From the NCBI RefSeq assembly GCF_000725495.1, contig NZ_KL647041.1:250721-314720 (forward strand): a DNA stretch of 64,000 bases. The letters run 5' to 3'. Both the position numbers and the translations under genes were made by a program. The notes below the pieces were generated by a model. The model was not told the origin of the DNA and ran no database searches. It saw only the letters and a list, made by a program, of their open reading frames with translations. The stretch comes from Streptomyces aureus (lineage in GTDB: Bacteria > Actinomycetota > Actinomycetes > Streptomycetales > Streptomycetaceae). Below are positions 36,031 through 44,442 of the stretch, one piece after another (position 1 is the first letter of the stretch; each line of letters starts with the position of its first letter).

Positions 36031-37788
36031 TCACTTCGCGCACACCGTTTTGTCCGCCGTGGACTTCTCCACGTCCGGCGCCTTCGTCGGAGCGGTCAAA
36101 GGCACTCCGGCGCCCTTGAAGTCCTTGCCCAGGGTCAGCACGATCGCGGGCAGCCCCTGTGAGTTCTTCTCGCTCTTGCCGGGCTTCATCGCCGAGCCGG
36201 ACAGCCCCATGAGATCCGCCAGCTTGCGTGCCTGATCGGCCTGGTCGGGAGAGTACTCCAGGGTGGTCCTGCTCAACGGTGCGTCGGCGTTGCCCAGCTG
36301 GCTGGACTTGAGCACGCCCTCATCATTCTGCAGCCAGTTAAGAGTTTCCTGTGCGGAGCCGGCCTGGGCCCCGCCGTTGTAGATGTCGACGCGGATGTCG
36401 GACGCGGCGGAACGGGAGCCCTTGAGCCGGGCGGCCACCGCGGCCTTCTCCTTCTTCTCCTTCTGCTTCACGGCGGTGAAGGAGACGTCGTCCTTGATCG
36501 CTTCGAAGACCGCCGGAGCCGTGTTCGGGTTCACCACGACCGTGGCGTGGACCTTCTCGGCCGGGTTGTCGATCACCGGGACGGTGGTGAAGGTGATGTT
36601 CTTCGGCGGCACCTTCTTCAGCTCCAGGGCCATGTCCTTGAGCGTGCTGACGTTGCCGATGCCGGTGTCGACGGTGAGCGCCTTGGTGGCGGCCTCAGCC
36701 AGTTTGTACAGCTTGGTGGGGCTGGTGAGGGTGTCGCTGGAGCTCATCTTGCGCATCAGGGAGCCCACGAACTGCTGCTGCACCTTGATGCGGTCGAGGT
36801 CGCCCTGGTTGCCGAAGCTGTGCCGGGTGCGCACGAAGGCGAGGGCCTGCTCGCCCTCGATGGTGTGCTTGCCGGCGGAGAGCTTGAGGTGCGAGTCGGC
36901 GTCGTTGACGTCCTTCGCGAGACACACGTCGACCCCGCCGACCGCGGTGGTCAGCGTCTTGACGGCGTTGAAGTCGGCCATCATGAAGTGGTCGACCGTG
37001 ATGCCGGTGACCGCCTTGACGGTGTCCATCGTGCAGCCGGGGTTGCGGCCCTCCTGGCCCAGGCTCGTGTTGAACCGGACGTTCTGCGAGGGTCGGATGA
37101 TCTTCTCGGTGCCGTCGTCCTGCTTGGACCTGCACTCGGGGATGTCGACGATCAGGTCGCGCGGGATGCTCATCGCCGTCGCGTTCGTCCGGTCCTTCGA
37201 CACGTGCAGCAGGATGTTCGTGTCCGCGTGCCCGACGCTGTTCTTGTCGCCGTAGCCCGCGTTGCCCGCACCGGTGCGCTTGTCGGTGCCGATGATGAGG
37301 ATGTTGAAGGCCTCGTCCTTGCTGAAGCCGTCCTTGGCGGAACCGCCGACGTCCTCGGTGTGGACGTTGCCCTCGAGATGCTTGAGGTAGGCGTACGCGG
37401 CGCCGGAGACGGCCACCAGGACCAGCGCCATCGTGCCGCCGGTCCACAGCAGGACCTTCTTCGCCTTCGACTTCTTCGGGGGCTTGGTGCGCCCGCGCCT
37501 GCGCCCCGGAAGGGGCTCGGCGCGCCGGCGGCGCGGCCCAGGAAGATCGGTGCCGGCGTCACGGTCCCTGCCCGGCACGTCACGGTCCCGGCCCGGTGCC
37601 GCGCGGTCCCGGCCCGGCGCGCTGCGGGTGCGCGTCGCCGTCGAGGGTGCGCCCCTCCGCGGTCGCGGCACGCCCGATTGCGCTCCGGAAGGGGGCAGTC
37701 GCAGTTCGTATTCACCGGTGTTCGGGTTGAGCACCCACTGGTCTGCGGGGTCGATGTCGTCCGCCCGCCCACGGCCTTGCGCGTCCAC
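36031..37788 (-). CDS. LCP family ligase with LytR_C domain and GRDR-repeat cytoplasmic tail
   Basis: The 585-aa protein's N-terminus begins DIDPADQWVLNPNTGEYEL, then a basic region with three PGRDR repeats (~55-75) and a Lys-rich patch, a membrane helix (VLLWTGGTMALVLVAVSGAA), LCP domain (NILIIGTDKRTGA, ATAMSIPRDLIV, VDHFMMADFNAVK, LAFVRTRHSFGNQGD) and LytR_C (IRVDIYNGGAQAGS to IVLTLGKDF). GTG 37788 is used; GGAGG lies 12 bases upstream, rather far. The DIDPADQWVLNPNTGEYEL segment looks conserved and may bind a cytoplasmic partner; that is inference. Confidence 0.92.
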   Translation of the reverse strand: MDAQGRGRADDIDPADQWVLNPNTGEYELRLPPSGAQSGVPRPRRGAPSTATRTRSAPGRDRAAPGRDRDVPGRDRDAGTDLPGPRRRRAEPLPGRRRGRTKPPKKSKAKKVLLWTGGTMALVLVAVSGAAYAYLKHLEGNVHTEDVGGSAKDGFSKDEAFNILIIGTDKRTGAGNAGYGDKNSVGHADTNILLHVSKDRTNATAMSIPRDLIVDIPECRSKQDDGTEKIIRPSQNVRFNTSLGQEGRNPGCTMDTVKAVTGITVDHFMMADFNAVKTLTTAVGGVDVCLAKDVNDADSHLKLSAGKHTIEGEQALAFVRTRHSFGNQGDLDRIKVQQQFVGSLMRKMSSSDTLTSPTKLYKLAEAATKALTVDTGIGNVSTLKDMALELKKVPPKNITFTTVPVIDNPAEKVHATVVVNPNTAPAVFEAIKDDVSFTAVKQKEKKEKAAVAARLKGSRSAASDIRVDIYNGGAQAGSAQETLNWLQNDEGVLKSSQLGNADAPLSRTTLEYSPDQADQARKLADLMGLSGSAMKPGKSEKNSQGLPAIVLTLGKDFKGAGVPLTAPTKAPDVEKSTADKTVCAK

Positions 37789-38033
37789 GGTTGTCTGAAT
37801 CCTCCGTCGGGGCCACGCGGCGCCCTTTCCCCCTAAAAGGCGCTCGGGTCTCGGTCATGCAGTGCGCGACCCCCAGGACGGACCTCGTGGCCGGGTGCAC
37901 CGGATCGCTCACACTATCCGCCCAGTTCAGCGTCCAGCGACGGCCGTGACAAATTCGACGTTCCTACAACCGGGCAATCCGCCCTATTTTCAGAGACTTC
38001 TTAGCTCGGCTGTTCCCCGCCTTGGCGCACGCT

Positions 38034-39329
38034 TTACCCGCAGGCGTCCTGTGCCGCCGTGCTGCCGCGGAAAGTCGGATCCGGATCGGGTGTGCCCGAG
38101 AGAAGGGACACCCCGATTGACGTCGACATTCCGTCGCCGCCCGGTTCCTCTTCGTAGTCGCGGGCGGAGTTTCCGTACGGGCTCGCGGAACGGGGTGACA
38201 GATGGCCGCCCGGCCCCTGCGGCGGTTCCTTCGCGATCACGAGCGGTCTGTCGGCGCGCAGCCGCGCGAAGAGCCGGGCCGCCGCGGGCTCCACGAGCTG
38301 GTCGCGGTTGGCGTTCAGGACGTAGGACCTGCGGGGCACCGTCAGGAACTGGATGTTCTCCGTGGGGATGTCACGCATGCCGCGGGCCAGGTCGTACAGA
38401 CCGCGCAGGCTCGCCAGCCCCGGGTCGGTGGTCAGCGACGAGGTGGCCGCGTCCAGCACCGGATACAGCTTCGCCGGGTTGAACAGGACGTCGTCGCTGC
38501 GCACCTTGCCGATCAGGGCGCCGAGGAACTTCTGCTGGCGGTCCATCCGGTCGGTGTCGCTGCCGTTGCCGATGCTCTTGCGGGCGCGCACGTAGCCGAG
38601 CGCCTGCTCGCCGTCGAGCACGACCTTGCCCGCGGGTAGCCGCAGCTTCGCCGCCTTGTCGTCGATCGGCCGGGGCAGGCACACCTCGACCCCGTCCACC
38701 GCGTCGACCATGTCCTTGAAACCGTGGAAGTCCACCACCATGTGATGGTCGACGCGGATGTCCGTGAGCTTCTCGACCGTCCGGATCGTGCAGGCCGAAC
38801 CGCCCACCTCGAAGGCGTAGTTGAACATCGCGAACATCGGGTCGGTGCGGCTGCCGTCCGGCCGCCGGCAGCCCGGCACGTGCACCATCAGGTCGCGGGG
38901 CAGCGACACCGCGGTCGCGCTGCGCCGGTTCGCCGAGAGGTGCAGCAGAATCGTGGTGTCGGACCGCTCCGTGCCCGAGTCACGGCCGTACTTCCGGTTC
39001 CCGGCCCCCGAGCGCGAGTCGGAACCGATCAGCAGGATGTTCTGCGCGTCGCGCACCAGCGCGGTGGGCCGCTCCCGTTCGTACCGGGCCAGCTCGGCCG
39101 CCGCGTCGTTGTCGGCCGTGATGTTCCCGTTCAGCTTCTCGTACGCGGCCCAGCCGGCCGCGACGGCGCCCAGGACCAGCACGCTCACCCCGGTCGCCGT
39201 CCAGCGCAGCCACCGCCGCCGCCGGCGCACCCGCCCGGCCCCCGTGGGTGACGCGCCCCGCCCCGGCTCCTTGGGGCTACCGGAGGGGGCGCCCGCGGTG
39301 TCGCTCACGTCGGGACCACCACCCCTCAT
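38034..39329 (-). CDS. LCP family ligase, short form
   Basis: The 431-aa protein has a basic N-terminus, membrane helix (WTATGVSVLVLGAVAAGWAA), and LCP domain with NILLIGSDSRSGAG, TAVSLPRDLMVHV, VDHHMVVDFHGFKDMVDAV and LGYVRARKSIGNGSD. There is no LytR_C; a ~45-residue Ser/Pro/Gly tail ends in a Cys (DACG). ATG 39329 has no clear ribosome site; a GTG seven codons in (39308), with GGTGGTGG upstream, is a good alternative. It neighbours a TIGR03089 gene, as in mycobacteria. Confidence 0.9.
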   Translation of the reverse strand: MRGGGPDVSDTAGAPSGSPKEPGRGASPTGAGRVRRRRRWLRWTATGVSVLVLGAVAAGWAAYEKLNGNITADNDAAAELARYERERPTALVRDAQNILLIGSDSRSGAGNRKYGRDSGTERSDTTILLHLSANRRSATAVSLPRDLMVHVPGCRRPDGSRTDPMFAMFNYAFEVGGSACTIRTVEKLTDIRVDHHMVVDFHGFKDMVDAVDGVEVCLPRPIDDKAAKLRLPAGKVVLDGEQALGYVRARKSIGNGSDTDRMDRQQKFLGALIGKVRSDDVLFNPAKLYPVLDAATSSLTTDPGLASLRGLYDLARGMRDIPTENIQFLTVPRRSYVLNANRDQLVEPAAARLFARLRADRPLVIAKEPPQGPGGHLSPRSASPYGNSARDYEEEPGGDGMSTSIGVSLLSGTPDPDPTFRGSTAAQDACG

Positions 39330-39449
39330 GGCGTACGAGCGTCTGGGACTGCTCCTACGACCATGTCCCGGCGCGGCGGCCGAGGGGGGCCGGTGATGGG
39401 CCGAACGGGGGAGACGCCGCGGCGGTGAGGGTGCCCCGGCGGGCGGCCG

Positions 39450-40205
39450 TCAGCGCGCCGTCGCCGTCACCCGCTCGGACTCGATCCGCCGGGCGAGCGC
39501 GTCCTCGTCCAGGTCGCCGAGGTTGCGGCACAGCACCACGGACCCGCCGGAGGCGAGCGGGGCGTACAGACCGGCGGCCACGCCCTCCCAGGTGTCGTAC
39601 GAGAGCCCCGACAGGATGCGCGAGCCGGGGCCCGTCAGATCCAGCCCGGGGGCGTCGGAGCGGGCCTGCTCCACCACCTCCGCGCCCGTGTACGCGGCCC
39701 CGGCGACGATCAGCGCCCGCGCCTCCGGGTCGACCGGCGCGTACGGCGCGAAGCGGTCGCCCTGGCTCGGCACCTCGACGGCGTAGTCGGCGTATCCCGA
39801 GGGCGGCGCGGGGAACCGGCGGCCGAGCGGGGCGAGCGAGAGGGCGATGCGCTCACCGGAACAGGCCAGCCCGTCCTCGAACCGGCCGGGCCCCGCGACG
39901 ACGTGGTCGGCCGCCGCCGGGTCACCGCCGAGATCCGCGACGACGCCCACCGAGGAGCAGGCGAGCAGCCACACCGCCGTCTGCCAGTGCGCGGGCAGCA
40001 GCAGCGCGACCCGCTCGCCCGGCTTGGCGGACATCTCGCCCTGGAGCAGATTGGCGGTCTTGGCCACCCAATTGGCGAAGGTGGCCACGGACAGTTCGAC
40101 CCGTTCGCCCGTCGCGTCGTCGTAGAAGGTCACCAGAGGACGGGCGGGGTCCTCGGAGAGCGCGGATCGCAGCAGGTCGGCAGGGGTGCGGTCGGTGGCT
40201 TTCAC
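39450..40205 (-). CDS. TIGR03089 family protein (truncated AMP-ligase-like)
   Basis: The 251-aa protein resembles the N-terminal part of acyl-CoA synthetases (PLVTFYDDATGERVELSVAT, WVAKTANLLQGEMSAKPGER, VALLLPAHWQTAVWLLA) but lacks the Thr/Ser/Gly-rich P-loop (SSGTTGxPK) and the whole C-terminal adenylation domain. It is therefore unlikely to activate an acid by itself. The family is confined to actinobacteria and commonly lies next to LCP genes. The GTG start at 40205 has no convincing ribosome site. Function unknown. Confidence 0.85.
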   Translation of the reverse strand: MKATDRTPADLLRSALSEDPARPLVTFYDDATGERVELSVATFANWVAKTANLLQGEMSAKPGERVALLLPAHWQTAVWLLACSSVGVVADLGGDPAAADHVVAGPGRFEDGLACSGERIALSLAPLGRRFPAPPSGYADYAVEVPSQGDRFAPYAPVDPEARALIVAGAAYTGAEVVEQARSDAPGLDLTGPGSRILSGLSYDTWEGVAAGLYAPLASGGSVVLCRNLGDLDEDALARRIESERVTATAR

Positions 40206-40309
40206 GCGCGCAAGCGTACGCGGGGACGCCGCGCGGCACGGCCCGAGCGCGCCACCGGTTCGGCGGAGCGCGTCCGACGGTCCGTCAATTCCGCGATGGA
40301 CAGATATGT

Positions 40310-41764
40310 ATGACTATGTCCAGGATCAGGAGCATGCGTGGATTCCTTGGTTCCTCGGTCGGCGTCACCTGCGCGGCCGCTCTCGCCCTTCCGCTCACCC
40401 TGCCCGCCACCCCGGCTCGGGCCGACTCGTCGACGATGACGTCGGAGGCCGCCGCCCCCGGCAGCACCCAGTCCCTGCCCCTCGCCCCCCTCACCCGCAG
40501 ACGCGGCTCGCTCGGCCCGAGCACCCAGACGCAGGGCCTCGCCCGCCGGAACGTTCGGCCGTTCTCCCTGGTCGGCGTGATCTGGGACGACCCGGACAGT
40601 GAGCTGAACGGCCGGGTCCAGGTCCGCACCCGGGCCGCCGGCACCGGCGACTGGTCCGACTGGCAGGACGTCGAGACCCACAACGACGAGCACGCCGCCG
40701 ACCCGGACACCGCCGAGAGCGCCTCGCGCCGGGTGCACGGCTCCACCGCCCCGCTGTGGGTGGGGAACTCCAACGGCGTCGAGGTCCGCGTCCAGGCGGA
40801 ACCGGCGGAACGGGAGGCGGCCGACCCCCTGGACGAAGCCGCCCCCGAGGGCCCCCGGGAGCGGCGCGCGACCCTCCCGGAGGCCGCGGCGCTGCCCGGC
40901 GGTCTGCGCCTCGAACTGGTCGATCCCGGCGGGGACCCCCCGGCCCCGGACGGCACGCGGGCGGCCGGGCGGGCCGGCGGCGCGCCCTCGGGACTGCGCG
41001 CCAAGGGCGTGCGTGCCAAGGCCGTGCACGCCAAGGGTGCGCAGGCCTCCCTGCCGGACGCCGGGGGCGCGAAGGCCACCGTGATCCCCGCGCTCTCACG
41101 GGCGGAGACGCTGCGCACGTACTTCCCCGACGGCACGTCACAGCGGCGCGCCACGCCGTACATCGGCCCCCGCCCCAGCATCGTCACGCGGCACGGCTGG
41201 GGCGCGAACGAGAACCTGCGCGAGCGCGGCTTCCTCTACACCAAGACGGTCAAGGCCGCCTTCGTGCACCACACGGCGTCGGGCAACAAGTACAGCTGCT
41301 CGCAGGTCCCTTCGATCATCCGCAGCATCTACCGCTACCACGTGGTGAGCAGCGGCTGGCGCGACATCGGCTACAACTTCCTGGTCGACAAGTGCGGGAC
41401 CATCTACGAGGGCCGGGCCGGCGGCGTGGCGAAGGCGGTCATGGGCGCCCACACCCGCGGGTTCAACACGAACAGCATGGGGATCGCCGTGATCGGCAGC
41501 TTCGGCGCCACGAAGCCGACCGACGCGGCGCTCAAGGCCATCTCCCGGCTCACCGCGTGGAAACTCGGTCTGTACGGTGCCGATCCGCGTGGCAAGACAT
41601 ACCTGAAGTCGGCCGGTGGCAATCTCTACCGAAAAGGAAAGAACGTACGACTGAACGTGATCTCCGGCCATCGGGACGGGTTCGCCACGGAGTGCCCGGG
41701 ACGGCTGCTCTACGGAAAGCTGGGCACGGCCAGGACGACAGCGGCCAAGTACCAGGGCCGTTAG
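40310..41764 (+). CDS. Secreted PGRP/N-acetylmuramoyl-L-alanine amidase domain protein
   Basis: The 484-aa protein has a Sec signal (MRGFLGSSVGVTCAAALALP to PARADSS), a Pro/Ala/Arg-rich middle with a five-residue RAKGV-like repeat (LRAKG, VRAKA, VHAKG), then a peptidoglycan-recognition/amidase_2 domain (~290-480). The zinc ligands and catalytic residues are present: AAFVHHTASGN, GYNFLVDKCGTIYEGRAGG, SGHRDGFATECPGR. It would cut the bond between muramic acid and L-alanine in peptidoglycan. The start is uncertain: in-frame ATGs at 40310, 40316 and 40334; the last has AGGA eight bases upstream and gives the best signal peptide. Confidence 0.9.
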   Translation: MTMSRIRSMRGFLGSSVGVTCAAALALPLTLPATPARADSSTMTSEAAAPGSTQSLPLAPLTRRRGSLGPSTQTQGLARRNVRPFSLVGVIWDDPDSELNGRVQVRTRAAGTGDWSDWQDVETHNDEHAADPDTAESASRRVHGSTAPLWVGNSNGVEVRVQAEPAEREAADPLDEAAPEGPRERRATLPEAAALPGGLRLELVDPGGDPPAPDGTRAAGRAGGAPSGLRAKGVRAKAVHAKGAQASLPDAGGAKATVIPALSRAETLRTYFPDGTSQRRATPYIGPRPSIVTRHGWGANENLRERGFLYTKTVKAAFVHHTASGNKYSCSQVPSIIRSIYRYHVVSSGWRDIGYNFLVDKCGTIYEGRAGGVAKAVMGAHTRGFNTNSMGIAVIGSFGATKPTDAALKAISRLTAWKLGLYGADPRGKTYLKSAGGNLYRKGKNVRLNVISGHRDGFATECPGRLLYGKLGTARTTAAKYQGR

Positions 41765-41959
41765 ACCGCCTGACGACCGCCCGGAACGCCACGGCCGGCA
41801 CCGGTCCGGCCGTGCCGTTCCGGCGGAGATCACCTGACGTCACGGCAGAGGCCCGTCGAAGGACACCGCACGGCCATCGAGGGCGCCATCGAACGGTCTG
41901 CATACACTGGCCGGCCGAAAGACAGTTCGGCCGGTCCCGGCAGGAAGCAGAGACGACAG

Positions 41960-43042
41960 GTGACAGAAGCGATCCTCCTGGTCGGCGGCAGAGGCACCCG
42001 CCTGCGCCCGCTCACGGTGCGCACGCCCAAGCCGATGGTCCCGGCGGCCGGGGTCCCCTTCCTCACGCACCAGCTGGCGCGGGCGCGCGCGGCGGGTGTC
42101 GAGCACATCGTGCTGGCGACCTCCTACCTCGCCGAGGTCTTCGAGCCGTACTTCGGCGACGGCTCCTCGCTGGGCCTCCACATCGAGTACGTCACGGAGG
42201 AGGAGCCGCTGGGCACCGGCGGCGCCATCCGCAACGTGGCGTCCCGGCTGCGCTCGGGCCCCGACGACCCGGTCCTGATCTTCAACGGCGACATCCTCAC
42301 GGGCCTGGACATCCGGGCGCTCGTGGCGGTCCACGAGAGCACGGGCGCGGACGTCTCCCTGCACCTGACCCGGGTGGAGGACCCGCGCGCCTTCGGTCTC
42401 GTCCCCACGGACGCCACCGGGCGCGTCACGGCCTTCCTGGAGAAGCCGCAGAGCCCCGAGGAGATCGTCACCGACCAGATCAACGCGGGGGCGTACGTCT
42501 TCCGCCGCTCGGTCATCGACACGATCCCCGCCGGGCGCCCGGTCTCGGTCGAACGCGAGACCTTCCCCGAACTCCTGGCCAACGGCGCCCACCTCCAGGG
42601 CATGGTGGACTCCACGTACTGGCTGGACCTGGGCACCCCGCAGGCCTTCGTCCGCGGCTCCGCCGACCTGGTCCTCGGCCGCGCCCCGTCCCCGGCCGTC
42701 CCGGGCCGCTGCGGCGACCGTCTGGTCCTGCCCACGGCGACCGTGGCCGCCGACGCCAAGCTCACCGGCGGCACGGTGGTCGGAGAGGGCGCCCGGATCG
42801 GCGAGGGGGCCCGGATCTCGGGCAGCACCGTCCTGGCCGGAGCGGTCGTCGAGCCTGGCGCGGTCGTCACCGACTCCTTCGTCGGCGCCGGTGCCCGCAT
42901 CGGCGAACGCACGGTCCTGACCGGAACGGTCGTCGGCGACGGCGCGGTGGTCGGCCCCGACAACGAACTCCGCGAGGGAGTCCGGGTCTGGTGCGACACC
43001 CGCATCCCGGCAGCTTCCCTGCGCTTCTCGTCGGACCAGTAA
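41960..43042 (+). CDS. NDP-sugar (probable mannose-1-phosphate guanylyl) transferase
   Basis: The 360-aa protein has an N-terminal nucleotidyltransferase (AILLVGGRGTRLRPLTVRTPKPMVP, GLHIEYVTEEEPLGTGGAIRN, VLIFNGDILTG) and a C-terminal left-handed beta-helix with hexapeptide repeats (~250-340). The length and repeat domain match the GDP-mannose pyrophosphorylases of actinobacteria (mycobacterial ManC/RmlA2 type). With manA and manB 13-16 kb further on it completes a fructose-6-P to GDP-mannose route, though other NDP-sugars cannot be excluded. The GTG at 41960 has only a distant AGGA. Confidence 0.88.
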   Translation: MTEAILLVGGRGTRLRPLTVRTPKPMVPAAGVPFLTHQLARARAAGVEHIVLATSYLAEVFEPYFGDGSSLGLHIEYVTEEEPLGTGGAIRNVASRLRSGPDDPVLIFNGDILTGLDIRALVAVHESTGADVSLHLTRVEDPRAFGLVPTDATGRVTAFLEKPQSPEEIVTDQINAGAYVFRRSVIDTIPAGRPVSVERETFPELLANGAHLQGMVDSTYWLDLGTPQAFVRGSADLVLGRAPSPAVPGRCGDRLVLPTATVAADAKLTGGTVVGEGARIGEGARISGSTVLAGAVVEPGAVVTDSFVGAGARIGERTVLTGTVVGDGAVVGPDNELREGVRVWCDTRIPAASLRFSSDQ

Positions 43043-43058
43043 CCCCACCCGGACAACA

Positions 43059-43090
43059 GCCGGAGGGGCCAGGCAGCCGGCCCCTCCGGC
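43059..43090 (+). terminator. Terminator after the NDP-sugar transferase
   Basis: Perfect 12-bp inverted repeat (43059-43070 with 43079-43090) with an 8-base loop, 17 bases past the stop. Confidence 0.85.
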
Positions 43091-43101
43091 CCACCTCGGA
43101 C

Positions 43102-43149
43102 TTTCAGCCCCTCCGGCGTTTGAGGAGCGGGTCCGGGGCGGAGCCCCGG
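43102..43149. repeat. Dispersed Streptomyces intergenic repeat element
   Basis: The stretch starting TTCAGCCCCTCCGGCG, with TTTGAGGAGCGGG, and closing with the CCGGGGC-GGA-GCCCCGG hairpin (43133-43149) is a sequence I recall as recurring very many times between genes across Streptomyces chromosomes. It is non-coding and follows a terminator. A second small repeat (GAGAGGCGGGGCGG, twice) lies near 43219-43250. Confidence 0.6.
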
Positions 43150-43291
43150 GTAGGGACGGGTAGGGGCGGAGGGGGCGAAATCCCGTCTGTACGTCATCCA
43201 ACGGCCGCGGATGATGCCGAGAGGCGGGGCGGAGGCCGGTGAGAGGCGGGGCGGGGCCAAGGCCGGCACGGTGCAGGCACCGCCGGTTTGC

Positions 43292-44329
43292 CTACAGCAA
43301 CCCGATGTCCGTGCGCGGCATCTTCGGCGTACGCCGAGGCGGAGTACGCCCGGACAACAGAATCAGCCGAGCCGCCCGATGCCGCTGCCCGGCATAGGGC
43401 TCCAGCAGCTCCAGCATCACGGAGTCGTCCGCATCCCGGTCCCCGGCCAGCGCGTACCCCACGATCCCCGGCAGATGCAGATCCCCCACGGTCACGGAAT
43501 CCGCCGCGCCATGACTGCGCTGCACGACCTCCGCGGACGTCCACGGCCCGATCCCCGGCACCAGCTCCAGCCGCCGCTGCGCCCCCGCGGGATCGAATCC
43601 GACCGCCTCCTCCAGCCGCGCCGCGACCCGGACGGCCCGCAGGATCGTGCCGGCCCGCTTGTCGTCGACCCCGGCCCGGTGCCACTCCCAGGAGGGGATC
43701 AGCGCCCAGGTCCGCGGCGCGGGCATGACGTACATCCGCTCGGGAGCGGGGCCCGGCGCGGGCTCCCCGAACTTCCGGACGAGCAGCCGCCACGCCCGGT
43801 ACGCCTCGTCGGTGGTGACCTTCTGCTCCAGGACGGACGGGATCAGCGACTCCATCACCAGCCCGGTCCGCACCAGCCTGAGGCCGGGCCGCCGGTGCCG
43901 GGCGAGCGCGACCAGCCGGTGCCGGGGCTCGAAGGCACCGGGATCGTCGGCGGCGCCGAGCAGTTCGGGAAGCCGGTCGAGCAGCCAGTCGGCCCCCGGC
44001 CCCCAGGCCTCGCCCCGGACCTCCCCGCCACGGGCGGAGACCCGCAGGGTTCCGGGCCCGGCGGGCGTACGGCTGGTGCGCCACACCGAGCCGTCGGGTG
44101 TCGTACGGAACGTGGGATCGCCGGGTCCGCGCCGCAGAGGTCCGAGCACGAGCCCGAGGTCGAGCGGCCCGTCGGGCGTCCAGGTGCGGACGTGTCCGGG
44201 CCCGGCCGTCTGCCGGGGCACCGCGCCCGCGGCGCCGCCCGGTGCACCGCCGCGCGTCCCGCCGGGCACCGCGACATGGCCGCCGCGCACGGTCGTACGC
44301 GTCGGCCGGGGAGCGAAACGTCCTGACAC
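43292..44329 (-). CDS. DNA-3-methyladenine glycosylase II-like (HhH-GPD) protein
   Basis: The 345-aa protein has a C-terminal helix-hairpin-helix glycosylase domain: VMESLIPSVLEQKVTTDEAYRAW, the HhH in LELVPGIGPWTSAEVVQRS, and the catalytic Asp in DSVTVGDLHLPG. It removes alkylated bases in base-excision repair. The Gly/Pro/Arg-rich first ~50 residues are probably disordered. GTG 44329 follows AGGA by nine bases. It is in line with, but 113 bases from, the F420 genes upstream. Confidence 0.88.
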   Translation of the reverse strand: MSGRFAPRPTRTTVRGGHVAVPGGTRGGAPGGAAGAVPRQTAGPGHVRTWTPDGPLDLGLVLGPLRRGPGDPTFRTTPDGSVWRTSRTPAGPGTLRVSARGGEVRGEAWGPGADWLLDRLPELLGAADDPGAFEPRHRLVALARHRRPGLRLVRTGLVMESLIPSVLEQKVTTDEAYRAWRLLVRKFGEPAPGPAPERMYVMPAPRTWALIPSWEWHRAGVDDKRAGTILRAVRVAARLEEAVGFDPAGAQRRLELVPGIGPWTSAEVVQRSHGAADSVTVGDLHLPGIVGYALAGDRDADDSVMLELLEPYAGQRHRAARLILLSGRTPPRRTPKMPRTDIGLL

Positions 44330-44442
44330 GAATGAGGTCCTAGGGGTGCTCGGGCTGTCCTACGAGAGTAGGCGCTCCCCGCCCCCGACCGTGCCCGGAA
44401 CGCACCGAACCCGGCCCGGGCGCTCGCGAGCGCCCCGCCCGG

